This document shows, piece after piece, positions 18,773 through 27,732 of a DNA stretch of 64,000 nt. A program made the translations under genes and the position numbers. The notes beneath the pieces are model-generated. The model did not search any database, was not told where the DNA came from, and was given only the letters and a program-made list of their open reading frames with translations. Numbering within the stretch: position 1 is the stretch's first letter; the number at the start of each line of letters is the position of its first letter. This DNA comes from Prochlorococcus sp. AG-459-N19 (GTDB lineage: Bacteria > Cyanobacteriota > Cyanobacteriia > PCC-6307 > Cyanobiaceae): positions 55,992 to 119,991 of the forward strand of contig QCRF01000002.1 of the NCBI GenBank assembly GCA_003209375.1, written 5' to 3'.

Positions 18773-19582
18773 ATGAATAAAAAATTGATTAAGAAAATTC
18801 TTGTAAAAGTTGATAAGGTTTTATTTAGAGAAAAACTTAAAAATTTTTATAAAAATGAACTTGAAAGAAGATTAGTTTCTTATAAATCTGATCTTTTTAA
18901 TTCTGGTTTTAATTTTTATTATGCTAAAAACGAAAATGCGCAAATAAATAAATTATGTGATGTTTATGGAACTGATAAAGGAGAATCTAAAAGGGATAAT
19001 CATCCTTATCCATGGAAATCTCATAATTATGCTGACTTGTATGAATTGTTATTTAGATGTAGAAGGAAAAATGTTCAATTGTTAATTGAATGCGGATTAG
19101 GTACAAATAATATTAATTTTGAATGCTCAATGGGATTGCATGGGAAACCTGGAGCAAGTTTAAGAATGTGGAGAGATTTTTTCCCTAATGCAAGAATTAT
19201 TGGGGTTGATATAGACAAAGAGACATTATTTAATGAAGAAAGAATAGAAACATTTTATTGTGATCAATTAAAAAAGAAATCAATAGAAAACTTTGCTAAA
19301 AAGTCAAAACTTCTTGAGAACTCTGCTGATATAATATTAGATGATGGTTTGCATACTTTTGAGGCAGGTGTCTCTTTCTTTGAGGGTATGATCAAATTTC
19401 TGAATGAAGATGGCATATATTTAATTGAGGATGTCCATCCGAATGATATGTTTTTGTATAAAGATTACTTCAGTCATTTTTCAGAAAAATTTACTGTTCA
19501 TTTCATAAAGGGTAATAGACCTAACGATTCTCATGCTGGAGATAATAGGTTAGTTTTAATATTTAAAAATAATAATAATTAA
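18773..19582 (+). CDS. Class I SAM-dependent methyltransferase (CmcI/MycE-like)
   Basis: A 269-residue protein. The block NVQLLIECGLGTNN near residue 85 occupies the motif I position. RIIGVDIDKETLF near residue 143 binds the ribose of SAM, and ADIILDDGLHTF near residue 187 is the metal/acceptor motif of the cephalosporin-hydroxylase-like and macrolide O-methyltransferase group. The upstream DVYGTDKG and the SLRMWRDFFPNA block also fit that group, which methylates sugar hydroxyls in a magnesium-dependent way. Glycan O-methylation is therefore likely. The first 30 residues are basic and may be an extension. It stands alone between long gaps. Confidence 0.75.
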   Translation: MNKKLIKKILVKVDKVLFREKLKNFYKNELERRLVSYKSDLFNSGFNFYYAKNENAQINKLCDVYGTDKGESKRDNHPYPWKSHNYADLYELLFRCRRKNVQLLIECGLGTNNINFECSMGLHGKPGASLRMWRDFFPNARIIGVDIDKETLFNEERIETFYCDQLKKKSIENFAKKSKLLENSADIILDDGLHTFEAGVSFFEGMIKFLNEDGIYLIEDVHPNDMFLYKDYFSHFSEKFTVHFIKGNRPNDSHAGDNRLVLIFKNNNN

Positions 19583-20084
19583 AGATTTCCAAATAAGATT
19601 AATCTATTTGAAGTGATACTTTTCTAGGGATAAAACTGATTCACAGTTTCGCATCCCAAATTCAAACGAAATTTATAGGGGGTATATATTTCTTAGTTTA
19701 TATCTCAAAGTTTGAAGCAAAAGGGTAGTTTAAATACCTAAAAAAAAACGAAAATGGTATTAAAAATTAGTACCTGAAAATTATTTAATAGTAACCTCCT
19801 TAATGCATGATTTAGTTTTCTTAAATCAATTAGAATTTAATAAGATTATTATTAAATTTCCTTTATTGAGTTATAATCATTAAAATTAGTTTTTATTCAT
19901 TCTGAAGGTTATTTTTTACCTCTAATTTTGAATTTCTTATATGCTATATATTTATTCGTTTGGGATTATAAGGAATTTATATTCAATTTATATCTTAATT
20001 TAGTTAATAAATCATAATCTATTTGTCAAAAATTGATGAAATTAGTCCTCTATTAAGTAAATTTAAGATAGAGCAATGTTATAA
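19583..20084. other. AT-rich gap, no gene seen
   Basis: About 500 bases without a supportable gene. The plus-strand stretch 19668-19800 has weak coding character broken by TAG codons. A tiny frame just before ptmE (TTG SKIDEISPLLSKF, ending in TGA that overlaps the ptmE ATG) may be a leader-like remnant, but nothing shows that it is translated. Confidence 0.45.
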
Positions 20085-21128
20085 ATGAAAACTTTAGAGT
20101 CATTTTTTGTAGCTCCAGAATCTAGCATTATTGATGTTTTAAAAAGAATAGATGAATCTGGTCAACAGATTGCTTTTGTTATTGATAGCGAAAAAATTCT
20201 TTTAGGTGTTATTACAGATGGAGACATTAGAAGATTTTTACTAAAAGGTAATAATTTACAAAGTAAATGTGTTCACTGTATGAGGACAGATTATAAATTT
20301 GTTTATATTGAAGAGATAACTAAAGCAAAAATGTTTCTAGAAGAAAAAGTTGCGACTCATATACCTGTATTAAATAAAAATAAAAAAATTATAGATATTT
20401 ATTATGAGGATAAAAATACTAAGTATAAAAATATTTCTAACCCTATAGTCTTCATGGCAGGAGGTAAAGGTAAAAGACTTATGCCCTATACAGGATCTTG
20501 TCCGAAACCGATGCTTAAAGTAGGTGGTAAACCTATTCTAGAAAGGTTGCTTGAGAAAAGTATTAAAAGTGGGTTTTGTAATTTCTATATTTCTGTAAAT
20601 TATTTAAAAGATCAGATAATTGATCACTTCCAGAATGGTGAAAAATGGGGTGTAAAAATAAAATACCTTATTGAAAATAAACCTTGTGGGACTGCAGGTT
20701 CACTTGGTTTGATAAAGGATAAAATAGATCTGCCTATTTTAGTTATTAATAGTGATGTTCTTACTGGTTTAGACTATAAATTGCTTTTAGCATTTCATGA
20801 AAAAAATAATTCTATGGCTACAATATGTTCTAGAAATTATAAAGTAGATATTCCTTTTGGAGTTTTTAATTCTGATGGAATTGTATTTCAAGGACTTGAT
20901 GAAAAACCAACAGTTGTTTTTCAAGTTAATGCTGGTATTTATGTAATTAATCCAGAATTGCTAAATCTAATAAAGTATGAGGAATTTCTTGATATGACAG
21001 ATTTGATAAAGATATCTAATGGAATGGGTCATAAAATTAATATTTGTCCAATTTATGAAAACTGGTTAGATATTGGAAGGCCAGAGACTTTAGATGAAGC
21101 CTCAAAAAATTGGAGAAAATATAATTAA
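20085..21128 (+). CDS. ptmE: CBS-domain nucleotidyltransferase, glucosamine-1-phosphate guanylyltransferase-like (PtmE)
   Basis: A 347-residue protein with two N-terminal CBS motifs (about residues 1-120, with GVITDGDIRRFLL) and a sugar nucleotidyltransferase domain starting near residue 122. The latter has MAGGKGKRLMPYT, the CPKPMLKVGGKPILE block, CGTAGSLG and VINSDVL. This architecture is that of Campylobacter PtmE, which makes GDP-glucosamine at the entry of the legionaminic-acid pathway. It lies 140 bases from, and convergent with, the legG end of the minus-strand leg gene run. Its position beside the rest of that pathway is the main support for guanylyl specificity. Nucleotide preference cannot be proven from sequence alone. 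Confidence 0.8.
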   Translation: MKTLESFFVAPESSIIDVLKRIDESGQQIAFVIDSEKILLGVITDGDIRRFLLKGNNLQSKCVHCMRTDYKFVYIEEITKAKMFLEEKVATHIPVLNKNKKIIDIYYEDKNTKYKNISNPIVFMAGGKGKRLMPYTGSCPKPMLKVGGKPILERLLEKSIKSGFCNFYISVNYLKDQIIDHFQNGEKWGVKIKYLIENKPCGTAGSLGLIKDKIDLPILVINSDVLTGLDYKLLLAFHEKNNSMATICSRNYKVDIPFGVFNSDGIVFQGLDEKPTVVFQVNAGIYVINPELLNLIKYEEFLDMTDLIKISNGMGHKINICPIYENWLDIGRPETLDEASKNWRKYN

Positions 21129-21268
21129 TTTAAATTAAATGTTTTTATTAAATAATTCAAAATTATTTATTTTATAAACTTACGTATTTGAATTAATTAA
21201 TTAGATTATTTGGCAATTTAGAAAACAGAATTAATCGATATTAGAAAAAAAATGATTACAAAATTCAA

Positions 21269-22432
21269 TTATTGAGATATATCAAAAAAGTTCTTTTTTA
21301 GGATGTCATTTAGATTATATCCTTCAATTATTTTTACTATTTTTTCACTTCCTCCACCATTTCCATATGGATTTATAGAGTCCTTTATTTGTAATTTAAA
21401 ATTATTTGATAAGGCTTTCTTTATGGCCTTATTTATTGATAAACTTATAGGCTTGCAGTCGATAACTGAATCAGCCTTTAAACGTCCCTTCTGTCTATCT
21501 CCAATATTTATAGTTGGTTTCTTTAGATAAGGAACTTCAATTAGTCCACTTGAAGAGTTTCCAATTACTGCATCAACATATTTAATGCAAGATAAATATC
21601 TGAGTTGTCCAAGAGAAGAGAAAACTTTAGCATTTGTATTTTTTTTAACAAAATCATGAATCATCTGAAAAAGGACTTTGCTCTCAGTATCTGCATTTGG
21701 CATTGTAAAAATTAGACCTGTATCTTTAAGATCTGCGAGTGCATGCAGTAACTCATTCATTTGATTTTTACTTGTATTATTTTCTAACGTAACGGGATGA
21801 AAAGTAATTAGTAAATTTATATTTTTAAGCTTGAATTGTATTGCTTTTTCTAATGAATTTTTATCTAATAAATTTAATTTTATAAAATTATCTATTCCCA
21901 AACCACCTACATTGAAAACAGTATTAGGATGCTCTCCAAGTTGTATAACCCTATTCTTGTAAGTTCTTGATGCAACGAAATGAATATGGGACATCTTAGT
22001 TATACTATGTCTTATTGCTTCATCTATAGCGCCTGCTGTAGATTCTCCTCCATGTATGTGAGCGATGGGAATTCTTGCTAAATAAGCTGCGTTTACTGCT
22101 GCAAGAATTTCAAATCTATCGCCTAAAACTAAAAGTAAATCTGGCATTAATTCGTTTAAAGCCTCTGCGAATCCAATTAATCCAAGCCCCATTGATTTTG
22201 TAATTCCAACTGGTTTATCAGAGCTAAGTAACATTTCAATTTTCTTATTGATATTAAATCCATCCTTCACTATAGAATTTACTGTTGAACCAAATTCTGG
22301 GAGTAAATGCATTCCTGTGACAATTATTTGAAGATCTAATAATTTTGAATTTTTAATTCCTTCCAATACCCACCTAAGTAAACCGTATTCAGCCCTTGAT
22401 CCAGTTACTACACATATTTTCTTCATAAACAA
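21269..22432 (-). CDS. legG: Hydrolysing NDP-sugar 2-epimerase, LegG/NeuC-like
   Basis: A 387-residue enzyme that, in the legionaminic-acid route, removes the nucleotide and inverts C2 to give 2,4-diacetamido-2,4,6-trideoxymannose. Signature blocks are VVTGSRAEYGLLR at the N-terminus, LLVLGDRFEILAA near residue 95, IAHIHGGESTAGAIDEAIRH near residue 117, and IGNSSSGLIEVP near residue 300. All are typical of the UDP-GlcNAc 2-epimerase/NeuC family. The start overlaps the end of the upstream legI gene by ten bases, indicating translational coupling. Its place after legI in a gene run with legB and legC favours LegG over NeuC. Confidence 0.88.
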   Translation of the reverse strand: MFMKKICVVTGSRAEYGLLRWVLEGIKNSKLLDLQIIVTGMHLLPEFGSTVNSIVKDGFNINKKIEMLLSSDKPVGITKSMGLGLIGFAEALNELMPDLLLVLGDRFEILAAVNAAYLARIPIAHIHGGESTAGAIDEAIRHSITKMSHIHFVASRTYKNRVIQLGEHPNTVFNVGGLGIDNFIKLNLLDKNSLEKAIQFKLKNINLLITFHPVTLENNTSKNQMNELLHALADLKDTGLIFTMPNADTESKVLFQMIHDFVKKNTNAKVFSSLGQLRYLSCIKYVDAVIGNSSSGLIEVPYLKKPTINIGDRQKGRLKADSVIDCKPISLSINKAIKKALSNNFKLQIKDSINPYGNGGGSEKIVKIIEGYNLNDILKKNFFDISQ

Positions 22433-23433
22433 ATTAAATCATCTTTTTTATATTCTTTTGTTGAGATTTTACCTATTATTTGATCAGTCAACATAGGTGA
22501 CAAACCTGACCCTGGCCTCTTAAAAGTAATATTTGAATAGTCAAATGTTTCTCCAGTTTTAATTCTTTTTGAAGCAACAATTGATTTTCTTATTAATACT
22601 TTATTCTTAATTTCACTTGGACTTGGAATCTTTAGAGGACTGCCTATACATTTCTCGACATTTCTTATACATCTAACCATATTGATAAATTCTTTTGGTT
22701 CTATACTTGATTTATGATCAGGGCCAGACATTTTTTTATCTAATGTTAAATGTTTTTCTATTACTTTTGCGCCAAGAGCAACAGCAGCTATTGGAACTTC
22801 AATACCAGTTGTATGGTCAGAATAACCTACCTCTACATTAAAAGCATTCTTAATAGTAAGCATGGCTTTTAGATTTACATGGTCAATAGGAGTTGGATAT
22901 TCAGAATTACAATGAAGAACAATTATTTCCGAGAGTTTACATCCATTGGTGACTAATACTTCTAAAGCTTTCTCGATTTCCCCAAGTGTTGATATTCCAG
23001 TAGACAATAGAGTTCTTTTTTTAAATGAGCCTATTTGTCTTAGATATTGAAGATTATTGATTTCTCCAGAAGGTATCTTAAATATTTCAAGTTCAAGGGA
23101 ATTGAGAATCGAGTTACTCTCTAAGTCGAATCCAGAGGACATGAAAATTAAATTATTTTTTTTTGTATAGTCAAGAAGTTCTAAATGGTTTTCATAGCTA
23201 AGCTCTAGATCTTTTAACATTGAATATTGAGAATTGTTATTGCTATTTTGCTTCTGATAATTAGCTCTCTCTGCTTTTAATGTTACTAAATTTTCTGATT
23301 TGAAAGTTTGAAATTTGATTGCATCTGCTCCTGACTTCCCAGCCACATCTATAAGTCTTTTCGCTACATTTAAATCTCCATTATGATTTACCCCTGCTTC
23401 GGCAATTATAAAAGTATTATTAATTGAATCCAT
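22423..23433 (-). CDS. legI: N,N'-diacetyllegionaminic acid synthase (NeuB family)
   Basis: A 336-residue synthase that condenses a 2,4-diacetamido-trideoxymannose with phosphoenolpyruvate. The TIM-barrel domain has FIIAEAGVNHNGDLNVAKR, ADAIKFQTFKSE, EIFKIPSGEINN, LLSTGISTLGEI and HCNSEYPTP. A C-terminal SAF/antifreeze-like domain follows from about residue 280 (RKSIVASKRIKTGE). This is the full NeuB architecture. The product could be sialic, legionaminic or pseudaminic acid. The legB, legC and legG neighbours point to legionaminic acid. The start lies 7 bases after the stop of the acyltransferase gene. Confidence 0.9.
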   Translation of the reverse strand: MDSINNTFIIAEAGVNHNGDLNVAKRLIDVAGKSGADAIKFQTFKSENLVTLKAERANYQKQNSNNNSQYSMLKDLELSYENHLELLDYTKKNNLIFMSSGFDLESNSILNSLELEIFKIPSGEINNLQYLRQIGSFKKRTLLSTGISTLGEIEKALEVLVTNGCKLSEIIVLHCNSEYPTPIDHVNLKAMLTIKNAFNVEVGYSDHTTGIEVPIAAVALGAKVIEKHLTLDKKMSGPDHKSSIEPKEFINMVRCIRNVEKCIGSPLKIPSPSEIKNKVLIRKSIVASKRIKTGETFDYSNITFKRPGSGLSPMLTDQIIGKISTKEYKKDDLICL

Positions 23434-23440
23434 TTTATTA

Positions 23441-24061
23441 TTAATTCGAGATCGTTTTATAAGTTGTATTTGATGGTAAATTTTTTGAGACCACCTCTCC
23501 AGCTGATACTACAACTTCCTCGCCTATTTTGATACCCTGCTTGACAATCGCTCCACTCCCAACAAAACTTCCTCTTCCTATTTCTACCCCACCATTTAAA
23601 ATTACCCCAGTAGAAATATGACAATGATCTTTAATGATTACATCATGTTCTATCGTTGAATTGGTATTTATAATGCAATTTGCTCCAATGCTTGTACCTG
23701 CATTGATAAATGAATTGTGCATAACTATTGTTCCCACATCTATTTTAGTGTGATCTGAGATGACAGAATGAATAGACTTAACAATTGCTATTCTTAAACC
23801 TTTTTCTAGAAGTAGATTGAATAATCGAATACGCGCTGCTGGACTTTTAACTTGACCAACACAGACTAAACCGCAATCATTTTCTTGAAAAAGATCTTCT
23901 AACTGATTATCATTTCCTAAAATCTCATACCCCATAATTTTTTTATTTACTTGATCAGGTTTATCTATAATTCCTTTTATTTTAAAATAAGAGCTTTTTT
24001 CAATAACATCTATACAAGATTTGCAATGACCTCCACCTCCTAAAAGAATAATAGAGTTCAT
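23441..24061 (-). CDS. NeuD/PglD-family sugar acyltransferase (LegH candidate)
   Basis: A 206-residue protein with an N-terminal Rossmann-like segment (IILLGGGGHCKSCIDVIE) and a C-terminal left-handed beta-helix of hexapeptide repeats. The catalytic-type HDVIIKDHCHISTG block is near residue 138 and the end is GSGAIVKQGIKIGEEVVV. PglD-type enzymes N-acetylate the 4-amino sugar before the 2-epimerase step. NeuD-type enzymes O-acetylate sialic acid. Because this gene run needs a 4-N-acetyltransferase and no other candidate is present, LegH function is inferred. Its start overlaps the legC end by four bases (ATGA-type overlap). Confidence 0.8.
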   Translation of the reverse strand: MNSIILLGGGGHCKSCIDVIEKSSYFKIKGIIDKPDQVNKKIMGYEILGNDNQLEDLFQENDCGLVCVGQVKSPAARIRLFNLLLEKGLRIAIVKSIHSVISDHTKIDVGTIVMHNSFINAGTSIGANCIINTNSTIEHDVIIKDHCHISTGVILNGGVEIGRGSFVGSGAIVKQGIKIGEEVVVSAGEVVSKNLPSNTTYKTISN

Positions 24062-25215
24062 ATTAAGAATGCACTGCTAGGTATGTTAATTATACGTTTA
24101 GCTAATGATTCTGCAATTGGGAGTGGCGCTCTTGGGCAATTCTTATACATCCGGAGATGATGCATTAGTTCCCAACATGGCCTTGTCATTAGTCCTTCTC
24201 TTTTTGTAATTTCGATAATGTTTTCTATTTCACTTTCATATCCTCTGTCAAGAATTAAGGTCTGCAACCAATAATTACTTCTCGAATCAGCCGGTTCAGA
24301 AAATATTCTTACCCCTAAAAGAGATTTAAATACTTCTTTATATTTAAGAAAAAGATTTCTTTTTGATTCTATAAAAGATGGTAATTTTTTCATTTGTGCG
24401 CAGCCAATAGATGCATTTAAATTGGGCATTCTGTAATTAAAACCAATTTGATCATGAATTAATTTCCATTTATGCTCTATTTTTGCAGTGCTTGATAAGT
24501 GTTTAGCCAATTTTGCAACTTCTAAATCATTAGTTATTAATGCACCTCCACCTCCAGTTGTAACTATTTTATTCCCATTAAAACTCAATACACCTATTTT
24601 GCCGAATGTCCCTGTATGTTTACCTTGGTAAAGACTACCTAGTGATTCTGCCGCATCTTCAATAACAACAAGATTATACTTTTTTGCTATTTTGACTATT
24701 GAATTTATTTCTAAAGGATGCCCAAAGGTGTGCATAGGAATAATTGCTGATACTATTCTCCCGGTATTTTTATTTATGCTTTTACCTTTTTTTTTGATTA
24801 TTATTTTGTCCAACCAGTTTTCTAAAGCTGATGGATCAATACCAAGTGTTTTTTCACTTATATCAACAAAATGTGGCTTAGCCTCCATATAACTAATAGC
24901 ATTCGCTGTGGCTACAAATGTTAATGATGGACATATAATTTCCTCATTTGGTTTAATACCAGATACCTTTAAAGCTAAATGCAATGCAGAAGTACCATTT
25001 ACTAGGGCAATGGCTTTTTTAGATTCTGTAAAATCTTCAATCATTTTCTCAAAAATATTTACATATTCACCAATAGAAGAAACATAAGAAGAGTCTATAC
25101 AATTAGATAAATTTTCTTTTTCCGAAGAATTAAAAAATGGTTCATGCAAACCAACTTTAGAATCACCGATAACCGATTTAATTCTTTCACAAATTTCTAT
25201 GCTTAATTTATTCAT
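24058..25215 (-). CDS. legC: PLP-dependent aminotransferase LegC
   Basis: A 385-residue DegT/DnrJ/EryC1-family aminotransferase that aminates C4 of the 4-keto-6-deoxy intermediate made by LegB. It opens with the KVGLHEPFFNSSEKENLSNC block typical of LegC-type members. It also has LVNGTSALHLALKV, CPSLTFVATANAI, VVIEDAAESLGS and the PLP-lysine region LSFNGNKIVTTGGGGA. The Lys is present, in contrast to the E1-like homologue at 43592. A run of nine A on the coding strand encodes part of KKKGKS near residue 143 and is a possible slippage site. The gene is followed by the acyltransferase with a four-base overlap. Confidence 0.87.
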   Translation of the reverse strand: MNKLSIEICERIKSVIGDSKVGLHEPFFNSSEKENLSNCIDSSYVSSIGEYVNIFEKMIEDFTESKKAIALVNGTSALHLALKVSGIKPNEEIICPSLTFVATANAISYMEAKPHFVDISEKTLGIDPSALENWLDKIIIKKKGKSINKNTGRIVSAIIPMHTFGHPLEINSIVKIAKKYNLVVIEDAAESLGSLYQGKHTGTFGKIGVLSFNGNKIVTTGGGGALITNDLEVAKLAKHLSSTAKIEHKWKLIHDQIGFNYRMPNLNASIGCAQMKKLPSFIESKRNLFLKYKEVFKSLLGVRIFSEPADSRSNYWLQTLILDRGYESEIENIIEITKREGLMTRPCWELMHHLRMYKNCPRAPLPIAESLAKRIINIPSSAFLI

Positions 25216-25246
25216 CTAATCTCTTCTAAGAAAATTAATTGTCTTA

Positions 25247-26248
25247 TCATATTACGTATTTATTAGGATTATAAAATTTAAGATTATCCAAACAAGTAAA
25301 CCACTTAATTGTCTCTATTAAACCTTTCTCGAATCCATCCAACCCACCAAATACCGGTTCCCAATTAGTTAACTCCTTTATTAATTTATTATCTCCATAC
25401 AGTCGTTCTACTTCAGAATCCTCTGGCCTTAGTCTTTCCTCTTCACAAACAATATCTAAAGATTTGTTCATAAGTTTAGAAATTAATATTGCTGTCTCCC
25501 TTATTGAAATTTCAAAATTACTGGCAGAATTTAATACCTTGCCTAATGTAAGGTCACTTTCAGCAACTTTTATGAAAGCATTACAAGTATCTTTTACAAA
25601 ATTAAAATCTCTTGTAGGTGTTATTGATCCCAATGATAATTGTTTTTTCCCTGAAGCAATTTGAGAAATTATTGTTGGGATAACAGCCCTGTTGCTTTGC
25701 CTAGGGCCATATGTATTGAATGGTCTCAATATAGATACAGGAGTAGAGAAACTTCTCCAAAAACTAAGTGCAAGTTGGTCTGCACCTATTTTTGTGGCAG
25801 CGTAAGGAGACTGTCCTACAAGGGGATGTTCCTCATTTATAGGAATATATTTTGCCGTACCATATGTTTCTGAAGTTGATGTATGAATTAATTTCTTTAT
25901 ACCCAATTCTTTTGCTGCATTCAGAATATTTAATGTTCCAGTAATATTAGTATCTACATAACTTTGAGGTGATTTGTAACTATATGGAATTGCAATTAAA
26001 GCAGCTAAATGAAATAAATATTCACAGCCTCTTACACCTTCCAAAACTGATTGATAATCTCTAATATCTCCAAGATGAATTTCTATATTTGATTTAATTT
26101 CTTTAGTTAAAGTATCTATCCAGCCACAACTTCCTTGACTATTGTAAAAGCAAAAAGCTTTTACAATATATCCAGCTTCTAATAATGATTCGACAAGATG
26201 GGAACCTATAAAGCCATCAGCACCAGTGACAAGAACTTTCGGTTTCAT
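25247..26248 (-). CDS. legB: NAD-dependent 4,6-dehydratase LegB
   Basis: A 333-residue extended SDR. The nucleotide-binding motif VTGADGFIGSHLVE is at residues 6-19, followed by a KAFCFYNSQGSCGWID block characteristic of LegB. The catalytic set is TSTSETYGTA with YAATK near residue 150, and RPFNTYGPRQS follows. LegB converts GDP- or UDP-GlcNAc into the 4-keto-6-deoxy sugar that LegC aminates. The stop of the preceding ptmA gene (26249) directly abuts the legB start at 26248, so the two are almost certainly co-transcribed. A GDP-sugar substrate is implied only if ptmE is correctly assigned. Confidence 0.88.
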   Translation of the reverse strand: MKPKVLVTGADGFIGSHLVESLLEAGYIVKAFCFYNSQGSCGWIDTLTKEIKSNIEIHLGDIRDYQSVLEGVRGCEYLFHLAALIAIPYSYKSPQSYVDTNITGTLNILNAAKELGIKKLIHTSTSETYGTAKYIPINEEHPLVGQSPYAATKIGADQLALSFWRSFSTPVSILRPFNTYGPRQSNRAVIPTIISQIASGKKQLSLGSITPTRDFNFVKDTCNAFIKVAESDLTLGKVLNSASNFEISIRETAILISKLMNKSLDIVCEEERLRPEDSEVERLYGDNKLIKELTNWEPVFGGLDGFEKGLIETIKWFTCLDNLKFYNPNKYVI

Positions 26249-27034
26249 CTATAGAGTCCAACCATCATCCACTATAAAATTATGTCCATTTATTGCCTTT
26301 GCTTCTGGTGATAATAGAAATAATATTGCTGACGAAATGTCTCTTGGAGAGAGCATTCCAATATTTGTACAATCTTCACGATACTTTTTTTGAAATTTTT
26401 CTATTTGGTTATTCTCTATCCCTCCCGGGCTTACGCAATTTACTCTGATATTTTTATTTTTGTGGTATTTAGCTAACCATTTAGTAATAGATATAATTCC
26501 TGACTTTATTGCTGAGTATTCGATTGGAGATGACATCGTAGTGTTTTCATAATGTCTAAACTTTGGCGATTGAACTCCTTGAATTGATGAAATATGTATT
26601 AAGTCCCCATACCCTTGGATATCAAATTGCATCATTATTTTTCTAGAGAATAAAATTGCCATCCCCAATTGCAAATTTAAATCTTGGTATAAGTTATGTT
26701 CTTCAAAATCTTCAAAAGAGTCCCCAAAACCTTTGGACTTTGGATATTGACAATAAATTGCAGAGTCTATCTTTTTAAATTTAGCTAATGATCTTTTCAT
26801 TAATAATTCTATTGCACTTTGGGATGATAAATTAATTTCTAAACTATATATTTCTTTATTTTTTGCTGAAAGTTCCTCTGAAATCTTATCTAATTTATCT
26901 TTATTAAAGTCAGTTAAAATTAGTTTTGCCCCTAAATCAGAAGCCTCTTTTGCTACTGATGAGCCAATTAATCCCGCAGCGCCAGTTATTAGAATCGTTT
27001 TATCTTTAATGTTATAGTAGTTCGCACTAGTCAT
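26249..27034 (-). CDS. ptmA: Short-chain dehydrogenase, PtmA-like
   Basis: A 261-residue classical SDR with the Rossmann motif ILITGAAGLIGSSVA near residue 15, the NAG-equivalent region, and the catalytic YSAIK near residue 173. The end is INGHNFIVDDGWTL, usual for classical SDRs. PtmA-like SDRs sit in flagellin-glycosylation and legionaminic-acid clusters, where they help supply the amino-sugar precursor. Assignment here rests on the context between legF and legB. It is 11 bases downstream of the legF stop. Its exact reaction is not established from sequence. Confidence 0.8.
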   Translation of the reverse strand: MTSANYYNIKDKTILITGAAGLIGSSVAKEASDLGAKLILTDFNKDKLDKISEELSAKNKEIYSLEINLSSQSAIELLMKRSLAKFKKIDSAIYCQYPKSKGFGDSFEDFEEHNLYQDLNLQLGMAILFSRKIMMQFDIQGYGDLIHISSIQGVQSPKFRHYENTTMSSPIEYSAIKSGIISITKWLAKYHKNKNIRVNCVSPGGIENNQIEKFQKKYREDCTNIGMLSPRDISSAILFLLSPEAKAINGHNFIVDDGWTL

Positions 27035-27045
27035 TTTAGGTTACA

Positions 27046-27732
27046 TTAAGTTTTTCTATTGCTTAGAAAACGAGCAAAATCTAAATCAAGTTGATTATCT
27101 ATATCAATGGCTCTTTCTGGAGGAATAAGTACTGTAGCGACATTGCCTTCCCAAATCCTATTGTTTTTTAAAATAAATTTAGGAGTTGAAACATAAGCAA
27201 CAGTTGATAAATCAAAGCAATTTGGGGTATCCTGACGCCTCACATATGAGCCATCATTAATTACAAGTTTTGTGAGACCATTCGAGTCAATAGTAGTCAT
27301 ATTAAACCAAGGACTTCTTTTTGATTCTGTCGCAGTAATAACTATATCTATTTTATTGTTTAAAGCATCCAAGCACTTTTTAATATCTGATTCTATTCGT
27401 AAAGGAGACGTAGTTGGTAGGCTTAAAAATCTTGCGAAATCTCCATCATTAACAATAGAGTTTTTTATCGCATGTTGCCATGAAAGCCATTCAGGTGAAT
27501 CGTCAGTTGCTAAGTTTTTGGGTCTTTTAATTATAGAAACACCATATTTGATAGAGACATCTGCAATTTGATCAGAATCTGTTGATACATAAATTTTTTC
27601 AATACAATTTAATTTTTGGGCAAGTAAGATACTATGCGCAATTAAAGGATAACCATTAAATTTGACTAGATTTTTACCAATGATGCCCTTAGATCCCCCT
27701 CTTGCAAATATAAATGCTCTTGTCTTGATCAA
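27046..27732 (-). CDS. legF: CMP-nonulosonate cytidylyltransferase (LegF/PtmB/NeuA-like)
   Basis: A 228-residue acylneuraminate cytidylyltransferase that activates the finished nonulosonic acid as CMP-sugar. The N-terminal FIFARGGSKGIIGKNLVKF replaces the usual IPARGGSKG but keeps the glycine loop and basic residues. KIYVSTDSDQIADVS and RPKNLATDDSPEW follow, then SLPTTSPLRIESDI. It is the first gene of the seven-gene minus-strand run legF-ptmA-legB-legC-acyltransferase-legI-legG. The promoter should lie in the gap to its right (27733 onwards). Leg specificity is inferred from the run. Confidence 0.88.
   Translation of the reverse strand: MIKTRAFIFARGGSKGIIGKNLVKFNGYPLIAHSILLAQKLNCIEKIYVSTDSDQIADVSIKYGVSIIKRPKNLATDDSPEWLSWQHAIKNSIVNDGDFARFLSLPTTSPLRIESDIKKCLDALNNKIDIVITATESKRSPWFNMTTIDSNGLTKLVINDGSYVRRQDTPNCFDLSTVAYVSTPKFILKNNRIWEGNVATVLIPPERAIDIDNQLDLDFARFLSNRKT

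Noticed and set aside
21303..21530. Plus-strand open frame over legG and similar opposite-strand frames over many genes
   Set aside because: They are antisense shadows of clear protein-family genes and show no family motifs of their own.
24781..24796. Run of nine A (coding strand) in legC as a phase-variation tract
   Set aside because: A/T runs of this length are common across this AT-rich window, so it is not distinctive in the way the G10 tract is.
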